Source: Shewanella inventionis (GTDB taxonomy: Bacteria > Pseudomonadota > Gammaproteobacteria > Enterobacterales > Shewanellaceae). Taken from it: a stretch of DNA of 64,000 nt. Below the pieces are notes generated by a model. That model was not told where the DNA came from and searched no databases. It saw nothing but the letters and a program-made list of their open reading frames with translations. A program made the translations under genes and the position numbers. Location: positions 123,457 through 187,456 of the forward strand of contig NZ_BMII01000003.1 of the NCBI RefSeq assembly GCF_014641855.1, written 5' to 3'. This document shows, in pieces, positions 1 through 10,934 of this stretch (positions within the stretch are counted from its first letter, which is position 1; each line of letters begins with the position of its first letter).

Positions 1-1374
1 TTGCTCCACAAACTCCTGCCACCAAGCTTGATAATCTTTCCCTGTGAGGGTCGTTAAAATCTGTTGTACGTCGGCGACATTATAACCCATTGGAATTTTA
101 AAATTCTGATATAAAGCCTTATGCACATCCCGATAAGAATGACGTAAATCGCTGTCTTTGATCACGCTAAAATCTAATGCCATTGATGCAAGGTAGCCCT
201 CAGAATAAATATTTACACTGTGGTTAATTGCATAATCCCCCCAGGTGCTGCTCCACTGGCCTAAACTTGCTTCAGCGACCGATTGCGTGTCTCGACCGGG
301 ATTATCTTGATTGAGCACAATACGTTGGCTTAAATCTTCAAAAAACTCTTTTGGAGTAATCACACCAGCTCGAAGTAACAACTGATTTTGAAAATAACTT
401 GTCGAGCCTTCAGCAACCCACAGTAAATCACTCATGTTTTCAGACTGATAATCATAAGGAACTAACCCTTGTGGACGATAAGACTTTACATTCCATGTAT
501 GAATAAACTCATGCGAGGCCGTGCTAATAAAGCGTAAATAATCTTTTCGTTCCCTAAAATTAAACCTTGGTAACTGAATCACGGTAGAATTAAGGTGCTC
601 GGTAGCACCTGTGGCGCCGCTTGTGGCATGCACCATATAGACATACCGTTCAAATGGATAATCATCCCAAATCATTGACGCCTGGCCACTAATTTTGCGC
701 AAATCTATTAAAATTTGCTCCGTATCGTAATTACCCTCGCCCCAAAAAACGACCTCGTACTCACGTCCATCAGCGTCAAAACTAAAATGTTGATTAATGC
801 CTGTCTCGATTGGCGAATCAAGCAATACATCATAGTTGGCTGCAATAAATGAATGAGGATGACGGCCTTTTTCCATACCAGAAAAACTCTTCCAGCCATT
901 AGGCACTTTCATATCGACTGAAATAGGTTGTTGGCGAAATTCTGGGCTGTACATAAACACACCACTGGCATCTAAATAGGCATGGCTGTCATCAATATGG
1001 CGCAAACGATCAGCTAATTGATTAGCATGTAGCTGATATGTCACGTTAACAGCGGTTGGTTCAGTTAAACTGATTGTCCACTCGCCACTGGCTGTTCGCT
1101 CCCAGGGTAATGCCCGCCCTTTAGCGTCAGTGGCCTCAAACAACCTAACACCATCCGCAACGGGGAGTACTTGATATCGTCCTGTTCGCCACACAGGGAG
1201 GTTGACCTTAAATTGTGTAGCCTCTGTTTTAGGAAATGAAACGCTAACTTGCGCTAAATGATGAACAGGCTGATTGATATCAATATGGTAATCAACATCA
1301 GCCATCAACTGAGTCGAAAAACACATTGAAAAAAAGGCGCTTGAAATTAAAAAGGCAAGATTAGTAGGTTTCAC
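1..1374 (-). CDS. M61 family metallopeptidase (glycyl aminopeptidase type), C-terminus cut by window edge
   Basis: An open frame of 458 codons runs off the left edge, so the stop and the C-terminal part (in this family a PDZ domain) are missing. The GTG start is chosen because an AAGGAA element lies about 8 bases upstream and a hydrophobic signal peptide follows (residues about 5-25, ending near LMA/DVD). The zinc site is visible: HEFIHTWN with His288, Glu289 and His292, then a Glu at about 322 in the AEGSTSY segment. This is the gluzincin arrangement typical of M61. The enzyme is probably exported and trims peptides from the N-terminus, preferring Gly or Ala. It diverges from the TPR receptor gene. 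The family is clear; the substrate is inferred. Confidence 0.85.
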   Translation of the reverse strand, partial: MKPTNLAFLISSAFFSMCFSTQLMADVDYHIDINQPVHHLAQVSVSFPKTEATQFKVNLPVWRTGRYQVLPVADGVRLFEATDAKGRALPWERTASGEWTISLTEPTAVNVTYQLHANQLADRLRHIDDSHAYLDASGVFMYSPEFRQQPISVDMKVPNGWKSFSGMEKGRHPHSFIAANYDVLLDSPIETGINQHFSFDADGREYEVVFWGEGNYDTEQILIDLRKISGQASMIWDDYPFERYVYMVHATSGATGATEHLNSTVIQLPRFNFRERKDYLRFISTASHEFIHTWNVKSYRPQGLVPYDYQSENMSDLLWVAEGSTSYFQNQLLLRAGVITPKEFFEDLSQRIVLNQDNPGRDTQSVAEASLGQWSSTWGDYAINHSVNIYSEGYLASMALDFSVIKDSDLRHSYRDVHKALYQNFKIPMGYNVADVQQILTTLTGKDYQAWWQEFVEQ

Positions 1375-1573
1375 TCTAGGTTCCTTCTGGTATGATTCGA
1401 GTTGTTTTTATTTTAAATTACGAACAATTATAACAAGCTACGCTTATTTACAAAGTGCCCATTAACGACTCATTACAAAAAGCATTAGAGAGTCGATAAA
1501 CAAAATGGGATTTGTATACCGTTACCGCCCGAACAGCGTTAATTTAAGAAACACATTAAAAGGTTTAATTGCT

Positions 1574-3730
1574 ATGCTGCGACTCGCTCAACTTATCATG
1601 ATCATCTCATTATTTATCAGCGTTGCCGTTGCCGCAAAAGATCTTCAACAACAAGAAATTGAATTTAAAGAAGACCCAGGCAAACTGTTAGTTAAACTCT
1701 CAAAATCGACAGAGTTTCCACTGCATTTCACCAGTAAAGAAGAATTTATCCAAGTCGCCAACGACCTAGGTTTTGAACCGGTTGAATTACAACGAGACTT
1801 AGAAGTACTCGCACGAGTCAACCTTGAAACCAATTTATCGTCCACAACAAAATATGAAGATGCAAAATTGCTAATCGAGCAACTTGATTTAATTGCCAAT
1901 ACGGCTTTTGATCAAGCCATGGTGACTATGCTAAAAGCCAGGTTAAGAGGACGTGAAAATAAAGAGTATCAACCAATTGTTGCTCAATATATGGATGCAT
2001 TAAACAGAATCAATACTGACATGAGCCCCCAGGCAACCTTGTTCAAATACATTCTCCACGAACACCTAGGTGGCCTTAATATGATGTTGCTGCAAAGTGC
2101 GCCAGCATTATCTCACTTCAATCGTTATCGAGAAATTGCTTACCAATTGCACAATGACTATTTTATTGCAGAAGCCGAAACCGCGCTGGGTAAATACTAT
2201 AATCGCAATGGTGATAAAGCCAAATCATTACAGCATTTTAGTGAAGCATTTAGATTAGCAAACAGTATTCATTATCCTCAATTAAAATCACAAACACTGA
2301 TAAACCTTGCCCGCACATATCGTGACTTAGAACAATGGGATGACGCGTTAAAATATGCCCATGAAGCGGCCGAAATCCAGCAGGAATTAGGATTAGACAC
2401 CTACCTAGCAGAAACCTTAAACGTGATAGCTATGGTGTACGAAGGGCAAGAAAATTGGAACAAAGCCGTTGATTATTATTTAAATGCACAACAAGTTAAC
2501 GAGCGTGTAGGCAACATTATTGCCGTTGGTATCAATTTTCATAATCTGGGGGGGATCTATTCAAAACTGAACAACATTCCTTCTGCGCTCAATGCATTAC
2601 AAGGGGCAAACGAGATTTTTCGCTCATTAAAAACCCACCATTATCTGGTTCATAATGAATTACTCTTTACCAAAATTTATCTAGAGCAAGGTAAATGGGC
2701 GGAAACCATAGATCACGCCAACAAAACCTTAGAGCTTGCTAAAAAACTTAAACAAACAGACATAGAAATTGAAACTCTGGGTTATTTGTCTACCGCTTAC
2801 CGAAAAACCAATGACCTCAACGCGGCAATTAATAGTGTTGATGCGATCATTGCACTAACAAAAGACAACGAAGATACCCCAAAAGAATCAGATAATTATT
2901 CTGAATTCACTCAACAAAAGCTCAAATTTGAATTAACACTTGTCAATAACAAACTCGAACAACAAGTTAGTAAAAACAAACATAATCAATTGGTGATGAT
3001 TTTATTGGGGCTAATGCTCGCGTTTACGCTAGCCATTATCATATTCATTTGGCGTAAATTAGTCTTAAAGAAAAAATTACACCTTGAGTCAACGGCCTTA
3101 AATCGTATCGAGCCCATCAGCCAAACGCCAGGATACAGAGCGTTTATTGAAACATTAGAGTCAATGGATCCGACACAGCCTAAAACACTGGCATTGATTA
3201 ACATCAATGAGCTTAACAATATTGATATACAGCTGGGCCTCACCGAAGCTCAAACCTTGATGCAACAGCTGACAACACAAATGAGCCAAAATTTAGATAC
3301 AGAAGTCTTTATAATCCGCTCGGGTTTGTTTGCCTGTTATTTTAATCAACAGCATGACGCTGAATATATTTATGATGCAGTAGTAAAATGTCTTGAAAAA
3401 TTAAAGACAATAAAAACAGCTATTCCACATTTTGCCAATTTACACGATGCCCACCAGGCTAGCATTGGCCACATCAACCTACCGCTATTGGCTAATCCAG
3501 ATGTTAATATCAGTGCTCAGTTGCATTTTGAAACATTACAGTACGCATTAGCGGCGGCAATCGGCATTAACGAAAAACCCAATTATGTGTCATTAAGGCC
3601 ACTTAATTTTGCACCCGCAGCTATTTTTATGCCGCCGTTATATTTAAACCTGACTCAAGCATTAAATAGAGGCATTATTCGTGCGGAGAGTAATCGTAAT
3701 ACCTTAGATATCAATTGGCCAAAATGCTAA
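1574..3730 (+). CDS. TPR-repeat membrane receptor with degenerate GGDEF-like C-terminus
   Basis: The protein is 718 aa if started at ATG 1574. This start is preferred over an in-frame ATG at 1505 because it begins directly with a signal peptide (MLRLAQLIMIISLFISVAVA) and has AAAAGG upstream. A TPR array occupies roughly residues 190-450, a single transmembrane helix roughly 473-495, and the C-terminal 200 residues lie in the cytoplasm. That tail aligns by eye with a GGDEF fold, but the metal-binding IDxD becomes ININ and the GG(D/E)EF loop becomes RSGLFACYF. Cyclase activity is therefore not expected. A periplasmic TPR sensor passing a signal inwards is an inference. The true diguanylate cyclase gene follows 177 bp downstream. 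Confidence 0.8.
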   Translation: MLRLAQLIMIISLFISVAVAAKDLQQQEIEFKEDPGKLLVKLSKSTEFPLHFTSKEEFIQVANDLGFEPVELQRDLEVLARVNLETNLSSTTKYEDAKLLIEQLDLIANTAFDQAMVTMLKARLRGRENKEYQPIVAQYMDALNRINTDMSPQATLFKYILHEHLGGLNMMLLQSAPALSHFNRYREIAYQLHNDYFIAEAETALGKYYNRNGDKAKSLQHFSEAFRLANSIHYPQLKSQTLINLARTYRDLEQWDDALKYAHEAAEIQQELGLDTYLAETLNVIAMVYEGQENWNKAVDYYLNAQQVNERVGNIIAVGINFHNLGGIYSKLNNIPSALNALQGANEIFRSLKTHHYLVHNELLFTKIYLEQGKWAETIDHANKTLELAKKLKQTDIEIETLGYLSTAYRKTNDLNAAINSVDAIIALTKDNEDTPKESDNYSEFTQQKLKFELTLVNNKLEQQVSKNKHNQLVMILLGLMLAFTLAIIIFIWRKLVLKKKLHLESTALNRIEPISQTPGYRAFIETLESMDPTQPKTLALININELNNIDIQLGLTEAQTLMQQLTTQMSQNLDTEVFIIRSGLFACYFNQQHDAEYIYDAVVKCLEKLKTIKTAIPHFANLHDAHQASIGHINLPLLANPDVNISAQLHFETLQYALAAAIGINEKPNYVSLRPLNFAPAAIFMPPLYLNLTQALNRGIIRAESNRNTLDINWPKC

Positions 3731-3907
3731 TTGATGAATAAACTAGCAGTTATGACTGAAATATTCGACTTTCATCGCAATTCGATTTGTTGAACAACAT
3801 TAATGCGATAACATCACTATACTAAACAGGTTACGAGTTCATCCTTACCACTTGGTTATGGCACGAGATAGTGAATAGCTATCAAAATAATAGTAGGCAA
3901 TGCAATA

Positions 3908-5464
3908 ATGAAAGAGTCAGATACCGCAATTTCGCAAATAACCTTAATGAAGCAAAAGCTTCATGCGGCGAAGCTTGCTCTGGATGAAATAACCACAGAT
4001 CGTAACGACAAATTAAAAACGCTGATCCAATTTATTAGCCACTTAAGCCTTGCTTGCAAAGGCCAAAATATCGAACTCGACAACAAATTAGCTAAGTTAC
4101 GTCATCATATGCATAACTTTGAGCAAATTGATGACGCATTGCCAGAATTAATCGATATTGAACGTTTACTAAAAGCGCAATATAGCCACACCATGAGCCG
4201 CCTTGAAGACAGCCGATTAGGCCTAACAAGAGTAATTCGTCAAATACAGCGCATTAATTCAGCACCAGACAAACTCAAAAAAGAAATCACCTACTTTAAA
4301 CAAGATCTGGGCAAACCTTTTCATACCGTTTGGGAATACATTCCTAAGGTTGAAAAACTTATCTTTTTTTATGAAGAAATTTTAAAACAAGAAATTTCAG
4401 GTGCCGATCATTACGATATCTTGCCTCAACACATACAATTGGCCAGAGAATTAGCGGCAAAAATTGCTGAAGTTGAGTTCAGAAAAGATCAACGAGATCA
4501 AATACTCGTCATCAAAGAAGTATTGTTAGGTGACATTAATGTTGATGGTTTACTTGAGGCCTACCAAACTATTTTGAGTTTACTGCTCGACAATATCGCC
4601 CGAGAAAAAACCGCCTCACAAGACTTTTTATTTGCGTTAAATGATGCACTCACTATTGTTAGAGATGTTGTGAACAACACCTACAATAACAGCCAACGCA
4701 GCGAACAATTAAAAGGCCAATTAAACAAAGAGATAAACCTGCGCGTCAATAATGCTGACGCCATAGTGGTCGATATCGATAATATTACAGAACTTAAAAC
4801 TCAACTTACGGTGCAATTATCTTCGCTTCGAGATGCACTCTCTCGCAAAGAAGCACTTGAACAACGCGAGCAGGCAATCCTTCGTAAGTCCATTGACTCA
4901 ATGCGCAAAGAGCTAAACGCAATGAGTAACGAAGCCAATACCTACAAAGAAAAACTATTTGAGCACCAAAAACTTAACTTGCTAGACCCATTAACTCAAC
5001 TGTCTAACCGCACAGCGCTAGAAGATAGAATGGAGCAAGAATATCGCAATCATATGCGCTATAAAACACCATTATGGATTGCCATAACAGATATAGATCA
5101 TTTTAAATCCATTAACGATAATTTTGGTCACAGCACCGGTGATAAAACATTACAAGTTATCGCAATGGCACTTAAAAACTCATTACGAGACAGCGAGTTT
5201 GTTGCAAGGTATGGTGGAGAAGAGTTTGTTTTACTCTTGCCCGACATTACCGATGAGCACATCTCACTCATGCTTAATCGTGTAAGAGAAAAAATCAAAA
5301 ATATTCCGTTTAAGTTTAAAAATCAGAGAATTACAGTTACATTATCTATAGGTGCTGCTCAAGTAATGGAAAATGAGACGCTCGAAGAGGCATTCGAACG
5401 AGCCGACGCAGCATTATACCAAGCAAAAAACAACGGCAGAGACCGAGTCGTTATTGATATCTAA
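3908..5464 (+). CDS. diguanylate cyclase with long helical N-terminal domain
   Basis: 518 aa, cytoplasmic, with no transmembrane segment seen. Residues 1-340 are helix-rich with heptad-like stretches and match no sensor domain I can name. Residues about 350-518 are a complete GGDEF domain: DPLTQLSNR, the metal-binding [10 protein letters not shown], and the active-site loop RYGGEEF. It should make c-di-GMP from two GTP. The inhibitory I-site, normally RxxD, reads RDSE, which may weaken product inhibition. The ATG start has only a weak AGTAGG element 10 bases upstream. It follows the TPR receptor gene in the same orientation, and whether they share a transcript is not evident. Confidence 0.88.
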   Translation: MKESDTAISQITLMKQKLHAAKLALDEITTDRNDKLKTLIQFISHLSLACKGQNIELDNKLAKLRHHMHNFEQIDDALPELIDIERLLKAQYSHTMSRLEDSRLGLTRVIRQIQRINSAPDKLKKEITYFKQDLGKPFHTVWEYIPKVEKLIFFYEEILKQEISGADHYDILPQHIQLARELAAKIAEVEFRKDQRDQILVIKEVLLGDINVDGLLEAYQTILSLLLDNIAREKTASQDFLFALNDALTIVRDVVNNTYNNSQRSEQLKGQLNKEINLRVNNADAIVVDIDNITELKTQLTVQLSSLRDALSRKEALEQREQAILRKSIDSMRKELNAMSNEANTYKEKLFEHQKLNLLDPLTQLSNRTALEDRMEQEYRNHMRYKTPLWIAITDIDHFKSINDNFGHSTGDKTLQVIAMALKNSLRDSEFVARYGGEEFVLLLPDITDEHISLMLNRVREKIKNIPFKFKNQRITVTLSIGAAQVMENETLEEAFERADAALYQAKNNGRDRVVIDI

Positions 5465-5526
5465 TCCACTGCGTAAGCAATGCTTTTGGACTTGATATCA
5501 CACACTCGAGTCCAAAGGAGTTGCTT

Positions 5527-6891
5527 ATGATAGTAAAAATTAGCCCACGCGGTAGCCTAGATCAACTTTCTCAATTAGAAGTCGAACGCCTAAGACAAGG
5601 CGCAAAAAGTGACCTTTATCAGCTTTATCGAAACTGCTCGCTGGCCGTATTAGCCTCCGGCTTAATTAGCGATAGCTCCGAAGAATTATTTGCTCGTTAT
5701 GAGTCTTTTAATATCAATATTCTTCAGCGTGAGCGTGGCATTCAAATCGAACTCATCAATCCACCAACTCAGGCCTTTGTCGATGGTGAAATCATTGTCG
5801 GTATTCAAGAGCACTTATTTGCGGTACTTAGAGACATTATTTACATCAGTAATAAATATGAAAACCTAAAGCACATCGATTTTACCAATGCTAATCACAT
5901 TACCAATGTTGTGTTTGATATTTTACGCAATGCTCAGGCCATCTCACCAATGAAAGACCCCAATGTTGTCGTTTGTTGGGGCGGCCACAGTATTAATCCT
6001 GTCGAGTATCAATACACACGAGATGTTGGCTATCAGTTAGGGCTTAGAGGTGTTGATATTTGCACTGGTTGTGGCCCTGGAGCCATGGAGGGCCCCATGA
6101 AAGGCGCCACCATAGGCCATGCAAAACAACGAGTCTTAAATGCACGATACATTGGCTTAACAGAGCCTAGTATTATCGCCGCAGAGCCGCCCAATCAAAT
6201 TGTCAATGAGCTGGTTATTTTACCCGATATAGAAAAACGTCTAGAAGCGTTTGTTCGCATAGGCCACGGTATTGTGATTTTCCCTGGTGGTGCAGGTACA
6301 GCAGAAGAGCTACTGTATTTATTAGGTATTTTGCTTCATAAAGACAACAGTCACACACCGTTCCCGTTGGTGTTAACCGGCCCAGCTGAAAGTGCCGAGT
6401 ACTTTACTGAAATAGATGCCTTTATCGGTGCAACACTTGGTGAACAGGCCCAAAGTAAATATCAAATCGTCATTGCCAATCCTGAAAAAGTCGGCCAAAT
6501 CATGAAACAAGGCATGAGTGAGGTAAAAAGTTACCGTAAAAACAAAGGTGACGCCTACCAGTACCAATGGTCACTCAAAATTGAACCAGAATTTCAATTA
6601 CCCTTTGATCCAACCCATGAAATTATGGCAAATTTAAACTTATACTTTCAGGATAACAAAGCAGAACTTGCCGCTAATTTACGTAAGGCATTTTCGGGCA
6701 TAGTTGCAGGTAATGTAAAAAGTGACACCATTAAACTTATCCAGCAACATGGACCTTTTAACATCCAAGGCGATGAGCAATTGATGCACATGATGGATAA
6801 AGTGTTAACGGCATTTGTTAAGCAACAACGGATGAAATTACCAGGTAGCGCATATGTGCCCTGCTACAACATAATAAAAAACAATGAATAA
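5527..6891 (+). CDS. ppnN: pyrimidine/purine nucleotide 5'-monophosphate nucleosidase PpnN (YgdH)
   Basis: 454 aa, the same length as the Escherichia coli protein and collinear with it. The ATG at 5527 is chosen over an in-frame TTG at 5521 because AAGGAG lies exactly 6 bases upstream. It has an N-terminal DUF4478-type region, a central LOG-type Rossmann domain with the signature PGGAGTAEE (about residue 257), and a C-terminal DUF3412-type region. The enzyme cleaves nucleoside monophosphates to free base and ribose 5-phosphate. The E. coli protein is stimulated by (p)ppGpp. The gene overlaps xni by 8 bp, which suggests coupled translation and a nucleotide/DNA-housekeeping operon. Confidence 0.95.
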   Translation: MIVKISPRGSLDQLSQLEVERLRQGAKSDLYQLYRNCSLAVLASGLISDSSEELFARYESFNINILQRERGIQIELINPPTQAFVDGEIIVGIQEHLFAVLRDIIYISNKYENLKHIDFTNANHITNVVFDILRNAQAISPMKDPNVVVCWGGHSINPVEYQYTRDVGYQLGLRGVDICTGCGPGAMEGPMKGATIGHAKQRVLNARYIGLTEPSIIAAEPPNQIVNELVILPDIEKRLEAFVRIGHGIVIFPGGAGTAEELLYLLGILLHKDNSHTPFPLVLTGPAESAEYFTEIDAFIGATLGEQAQSKYQIVIANPEKVGQIMKQGMSEVKSYRKNKGDAYQYQWSLKIEPEFQLPFDPTHEIMANLNLYFQDNKAELAANLRKAFSGIVAGNVKSDTIKLIQQHGPFNIQGDEQLMHMMDKVLTAFVKQQRMKLPGSAYVPCYNIIKNNE

Positions 6892-7648
6892 ACTGCTGAT
6901 AATTGATGGATTAAACCTAGTTCGCCGTATTCATGCGGCGCTGCCAGACGAAAACGACATAACAAGCGTGCAGCAACGCACGCTAGCTGCGTCACAAAAA
7001 ATGTTACTTCAGCATCAACCAACCCACGTTATCGTAGTGTGGGATGGCAATCAGACCTCTTGGCGCAAAGTACTGTATCAAGACTATAAAAAAGGCCGTA
7101 AACCTATGCCCCCGGCATTAAGTGAGGGGCTGGCGCAAATTAAAGCCACATTAGCAACCAATGACATTCATTCTTTTGATGCGCAATCAGAAGCAGACGA
7201 TGTGATCGCCACTATCGCCACAAAAGTGATTAACAATCAAGGTGAAGTCGTCATTGTGTCAACTGACAAAGGGTTTAGCCAATTACCAAGTAAAAACCTG
7301 ACATTGTGGGATCACTTTAACCAACAAACATTCGATATTCACCAATATGAGAAAAAACTGGGTGTTGAGCAATACCAACTCCTCGATTTTATTGCACTAG
7401 CGGGCGACAGTGGCAACAAAATCCCAGGCATTGCCGGTATTGGGCCTAAATCAGCCGCTGACTTACTCAACAAGTTCAGAACATTAGCCAACTTATACCG
7501 TTCACTTGATAACCTCGGTGCTAAACAGGCGCAAAAGCTTGCACAAGGCAAAGAAATGGCGCGCATAAGCTATAAACTGGCACAACTACAAACCGACATT
7601 CCACTCAACGTAAACTTAAAACAATTTAGGGTAAAACACGCTGAGTAA
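6884..7648 (+). CDS. xni: flap endonuclease Xni (ExoIX)
   Basis: 254 aa, close to the usual length. It starts with [15 protein letters not shown], the N-terminal acidic motif of the 5'-3' exonuclease PIN fold. It also has EADDVIAT and STDKGFSQL acidic motifs and a helix-hairpin-helix region ([16 protein letters not shown]) for DNA and potassium binding. It is a single-domain relative of the polymerase I 5' nuclease, acting on 5' flaps in DNA repair. The start overlaps the last 8 bases of ppnN, and a strong hairpin with a T-run follows the stop. Xni lacks one of the metal-binding sites of the Pol I nuclease in other species; I did not verify this here. Confidence 0.93.
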   Translation: MNKLLIIDGLNLVRRIHAALPDENDITSVQQRTLAASQKMLLQHQPTHVIVVWDGNQTSWRKVLYQDYKKGRKPMPPALSEGLAQIKATLATNDIHSFDAQSEADDVIATIATKVINNQGEVVIVSTDKGFSQLPSKNLTLWDHFNQQTFDIHQYEKKLGVEQYQLLDFIALAGDSGNKIPGIAGIGPKSAADLLNKFRTLANLYRSLDNLGAKQAQKLAQGKEMARISYKLAQLQTDIPLNVNLKQFRVKHAE

Positions 7649-7666
7649 AGCGCTTAACGGTTACAA

Positions 7667-7707
7667 AAAGGCCTCAGCATCAATGATACCGAGGCCTTTA
7701 ATTTTTA
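7667..7707. terminator. bidirectional rho-independent terminator between xni and the S9 peptidase gene
   Basis: A 9-bp perfect stem (AAAGGCCTC paired with GAGGCCTTT) with a 15-base loop is followed by a T-rich tract on the + strand. On the - strand the flank gives TTTTTG, so it can serve both convergent genes. Confidence 0.85.
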
Positions 7708-7786
7708 AACTTAGCTAACCGCCATTAACCTGAATTAGTCTGAGTTAACCTAAACAATTCACCTTAAAACGCATTGTCGCTGCTGT

Positions 7787-10579
7787 TTATTCGGCTTTTT
7801 TATACTCCTGATAGGCCTCACCCTGTGTTAGCCATTGTGGTGCAGGCTCGCCTTTTAAATAATGGTCAAAGTATTGTTTCATTTTAATACTGTAGTCCAA
7901 CTTATTAGGGTATTTTTTCAAGTGATGAGGCTCATCTTGATACTGTAAAAACACCACGTCTTTACCAGCACGGCGCATAGCCAAATACAGCTCAACACCT
8001 TGCTCCCAAGGCACCGCATCATCTTTATCACCAAACATAATCATCATAGGAGTTTGAATACGATCAGCATAAAAAATAGGTGAGTTTTCAACGTACTTTT
8101 GTGGCGCAGCAAATAAACTGGCCCCAATCCGGCTTTGGCCTGTTTCGTATTGAAACTGACGAGCCAAACCTGAACCATGACGAATACCGCTATAAGCACT
8201 GGTCATATTAGACACAGGCGCACCAGTTACCACGGCCTTAAATATATTGGTTTGTGTCACGGCATAAGCACTTTGATAACCACCCCAAGAGTGCCCCTGG
8301 ATCCCAACTGCATTTGGATCCGCCACGCCCATCTCAATAATCTTTTGCACGCCCGCCGTTAATGCTTTTACTGACGAAATCCCCGGATAACCTATCTCAA
8401 AACGAATATCGGGTAAAAATATGGCGTAGCCATTATCAGCATACCAAGCAAAATTAGGGCGATGATTAAGCTTCATATCTGGAAATGCATGCAATCTGTC
8501 GCTCATAAAGCGATAAAAATACACCATGGTGGGGTACGTTTTACCAGCTTGGTAGTTAGCAGGTTTAATCAATACACCGTCCATTTTAACGCCATCACCA
8601 TCACGCCAATGAACCAGCTCAGCATTACCCCAAGCAAAGTCATTACGCTGTGCATCAAGTTCAGTTAACTGAATAGCATTTGACACATTATCGATATCTG
8701 CGCTGTACAGATCTGGGTACAAGTCATAACGCTGCATAGAAAACAGCACAGTGTCAGCATCTTTTGCTCTGGCAAGTAACGTCAGCTTGCTGTCACCTTT
8801 AGTCAGCGCCGTCACGCCTTTTTTACCTACTGTCGCGCGATAAAAAATATCAGCTTTCGTGCGGTGACTATAACCTTGCAGCAGTATATCTTGGCCATCA
8901 GAAATCACCGCAGGTAAACGCTTTTCTTTTGCTAACCCAACAACTCTAAATTGAGTGGCGGTGTTACGCCCTTTGCCGTCAGTTAACATCAACCCTTTAT
9001 GTGATCTTGTATCAAATTGCCACATATCGTATTTATCATAAACAGTGAGTCCGCTATCATCAGCTAACCAAGGCCCAAAACCATATCCAGGGGCCTCAAT
9101 AGGATAATCATGGTCTTCATCAGCAAATGGAGTACTGATTTTTTGGGTTAAATTAACGTTACGCCCTGATTTGATATCGAATAAATACACCCCGCCATGC
9201 CTGTAATAGGCTAAATACTTAGCATTAGGTGATAAGGTTGGCATGGCATCACTTGGTTGCTGGGTGAGAATGTGTTGCTTATTTCCCGTTTTAAGATCAA
9301 CAAGATATACATCACGGTAGAAACCAGCCCAAGTGATCATTTTTTGATACGGCACATCAGAACTCGCCACTAAATAATCGCTTTGTTCGCCATAAGCTAC
9401 ATCGGGTACGCGCTCATCAGCTAATTGGACTATTTTGTTGCTTTGCAAATGAAGCACTGCAAGATAGGTACGTTTTAATTCATCAGCGTACTCTTTCACT
9501 TCCTGTGGCTTAATTTTAGGATCGTCACCATGCCAAATTCGTAATTGTTTTTGAGCTGTAATAATCTCAGGATTTAACACATCAGCAGCATCATTGAATG
9601 CTGGCAGCTGAGCTTGCTGAGCCACACTTGCAACGCGGCCAACAAATAAACGTTGGTTATCTTTTGAAAACTGCAAACTTGAATATTGATTGTAACTCCA
9701 ACCATTATCTTGGCCGAAGGTTTGCGACTGTTTAGTCGTGGTATCTAACAATAGCAGCGTGTGTTCGCGCCCATAACGCTCAACCGATGCATCACCTTTA
9801 GTCAATGCCACAAAACGTCCATCAGCACTGATAGCTAATGACTCAAGTTGCTCACTGTCACTATTAAATAGCGTCTCAATGTTGAGCGAATCGAGTTTAA
9901 CTAAAGACAGTTGGTGCACTGCTGCCTGCGGCTGATTTTGCAGTACTGCTAAATAATTACCTGCTTTGTCAAAGGCAAATTGAGTCACATTGTTTAGCGT
10001 AATTTGCTCATTGGTGGACAGTTTGATTAACGATACATCGGTACCAACATCTTTTTCATCAACATCATTTTTTGTCTTTTCTTTAGTTGACGCTTTATCT
10101 GTTTGCGTTAACGGCGCCTTGGCATCCTCATCCTCGTTAATCGGTTTATATTTAATCAGTAAATATGCACCATTTTCGCTAAAACGAGTCGACTCAACAT
10201 TATCAAACTCTTGTTGCGTGCCGCTCTGTGTGGCTAACAACACTACTTGATGAGGCAAGTCATCTTTTTTTTCAGTTTCGCGTTTAAATAAAGGCGCTTC
10301 AATGTCGGCAACAACAAAGCGGCCGTCCGCACTCACTTTAACATTGCTACCATGGTCAATTTGGTATTGTTTGCTGTTATCTGTAAAGTGCACCAATGCA
10401 CGGCTATTACCGCGATCAGGCTTGGCTTGCACAGCCATGACTTTACCATTATCTGAAATTACAGGCTGTTGCAGCGTTTCAAACTGCATAATGTCATCAA
10501 TAGTTAATGCCCTTTGCTCAACAGCAGATGCACTAAAAGACAGGCACAACGCCAGTGGTATTAGGTTAATTACTTTCAC
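7787..10579 (-). CDS. exported S9-family (prolyl oligopeptidase type) serine peptidase
   Basis: 930 aa. A signal peptide (MKVINLIPLALCLSFSASA, cut before VEQ) is followed by a long beta-propeller-like region (about 30-650) and an alpha/beta-hydrolase peptidase domain. The nucleophile is Ser764 in GHSWGGYQS. The catalytic Asp is likely in the GDKDDAVPW segment and the His in DEPHHLKK, in the family order Ser-Asp-His. It probably degrades oligopeptides in the periplasm or at the outer membrane. A low-complexity acidic/lysine insert around residues 150-175 looks like a loop between blades. It converges on ppnN-xni and diverges from the isocitrate dehydrogenase gene. Substrate specificity (dipeptidyl, prolyl or acylaminoacyl) cannot be read from the sequence. 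Confidence 0.9.
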   Translation of the reverse strand: MKVINLIPLALCLSFSASAVEQRALTIDDIMQFETLQQPVISDNGKVMAVQAKPDRGNSRALVHFTDNSKQYQIDHGSNVKVSADGRFVVADIEAPLFKRETEKKDDLPHQVVLLATQSGTQQEFDNVESTRFSENGAYLLIKYKPINEDEDAKAPLTQTDKASTKEKTKNDVDEKDVGTDVSLIKLSTNEQITLNNVTQFAFDKAGNYLAVLQNQPQAAVHQLSLVKLDSLNIETLFNSDSEQLESLAISADGRFVALTKGDASVERYGREHTLLLLDTTTKQSQTFGQDNGWSYNQYSSLQFSKDNQRLFVGRVASVAQQAQLPAFNDAADVLNPEIITAQKQLRIWHGDDPKIKPQEVKEYADELKRTYLAVLHLQSNKIVQLADERVPDVAYGEQSDYLVASSDVPYQKMITWAGFYRDVYLVDLKTGNKQHILTQQPSDAMPTLSPNAKYLAYYRHGGVYLFDIKSGRNVNLTQKISTPFADEDHDYPIEAPGYGFGPWLADDSGLTVYDKYDMWQFDTRSHKGLMLTDGKGRNTATQFRVVGLAKEKRLPAVISDGQDILLQGYSHRTKADIFYRATVGKKGVTALTKGDSKLTLLARAKDADTVLFSMQRYDLYPDLYSADIDNVSNAIQLTELDAQRNDFAWGNAELVHWRDGDGVKMDGVLIKPANYQAGKTYPTMVYFYRFMSDRLHAFPDMKLNHRPNFAWYADNGYAIFLPDIRFEIGYPGISSVKALTAGVQKIIEMGVADPNAVGIQGHSWGGYQSAYAVTQTNIFKAVVTGAPVSNMTSAYSGIRHGSGLARQFQYETGQSRIGASLFAAPQKYVENSPIFYADRIQTPMMIMFGDKDDAVPWEQGVELYLAMRRAGKDVVFLQYQDEPHHLKKYPNKLDYSIKMKQYFDHYLKGEPAPQWLTQGEAYQEYKKAE

Positions 10580-10934
10580 AGTTCCCTCTAATTATTATCA
10601 TTATGGATGTTCTGTTGTTTCAAAGGCAGGCAAGCTGCACTGTTAGGCTGATGCTCATTCGGTCAATATTCATTCGACCAAAGTCGTCTATATAAAAAAA
10701 CCTCAGAGAATAAGCTAGCTCAATCAAACTTATCGAAGGTTTATAGTAAAACAATCGGATTAGGATTGACTTAAAAATATCGAAAATAATGTGATAACTT
10801 TCACTATTTTCTGTAAATAAACATTAAAAGTCGTTAAAATGCGCCGCAGAAAAACGACGGGGTTTATCGTCGTCTGACCGTAGCAAAAATGCGGTTCAAC
10901 TCTTGCACTAACCACAATCGTGGAAGGACTATTC
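10580..10934. other. 355-bp divergent intergenic region, S9 peptidase / icd
   Basis: Holds a candidate CRP site (10790-10805) and a small GC-rich hairpin, ACGACG pairing with CGTCGT at 10854-10873, which would lie in the icd leader. The rest is AT-rich; no gene was seen. Confidence 0.6.
10790..10805. promoter_or_regulatory. candidate CRP-binding site
   Basis: TGTGATAACTTTCACT matches the CRP consensus TGTGA-N6-TCACA at nine of ten conserved positions and has A/T-rich flanks. It lies 130 bp before the icd start and about 210 bp before the S9 peptidase start, so it could act on either gene. Binding is inferred. Confidence 0.5.
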
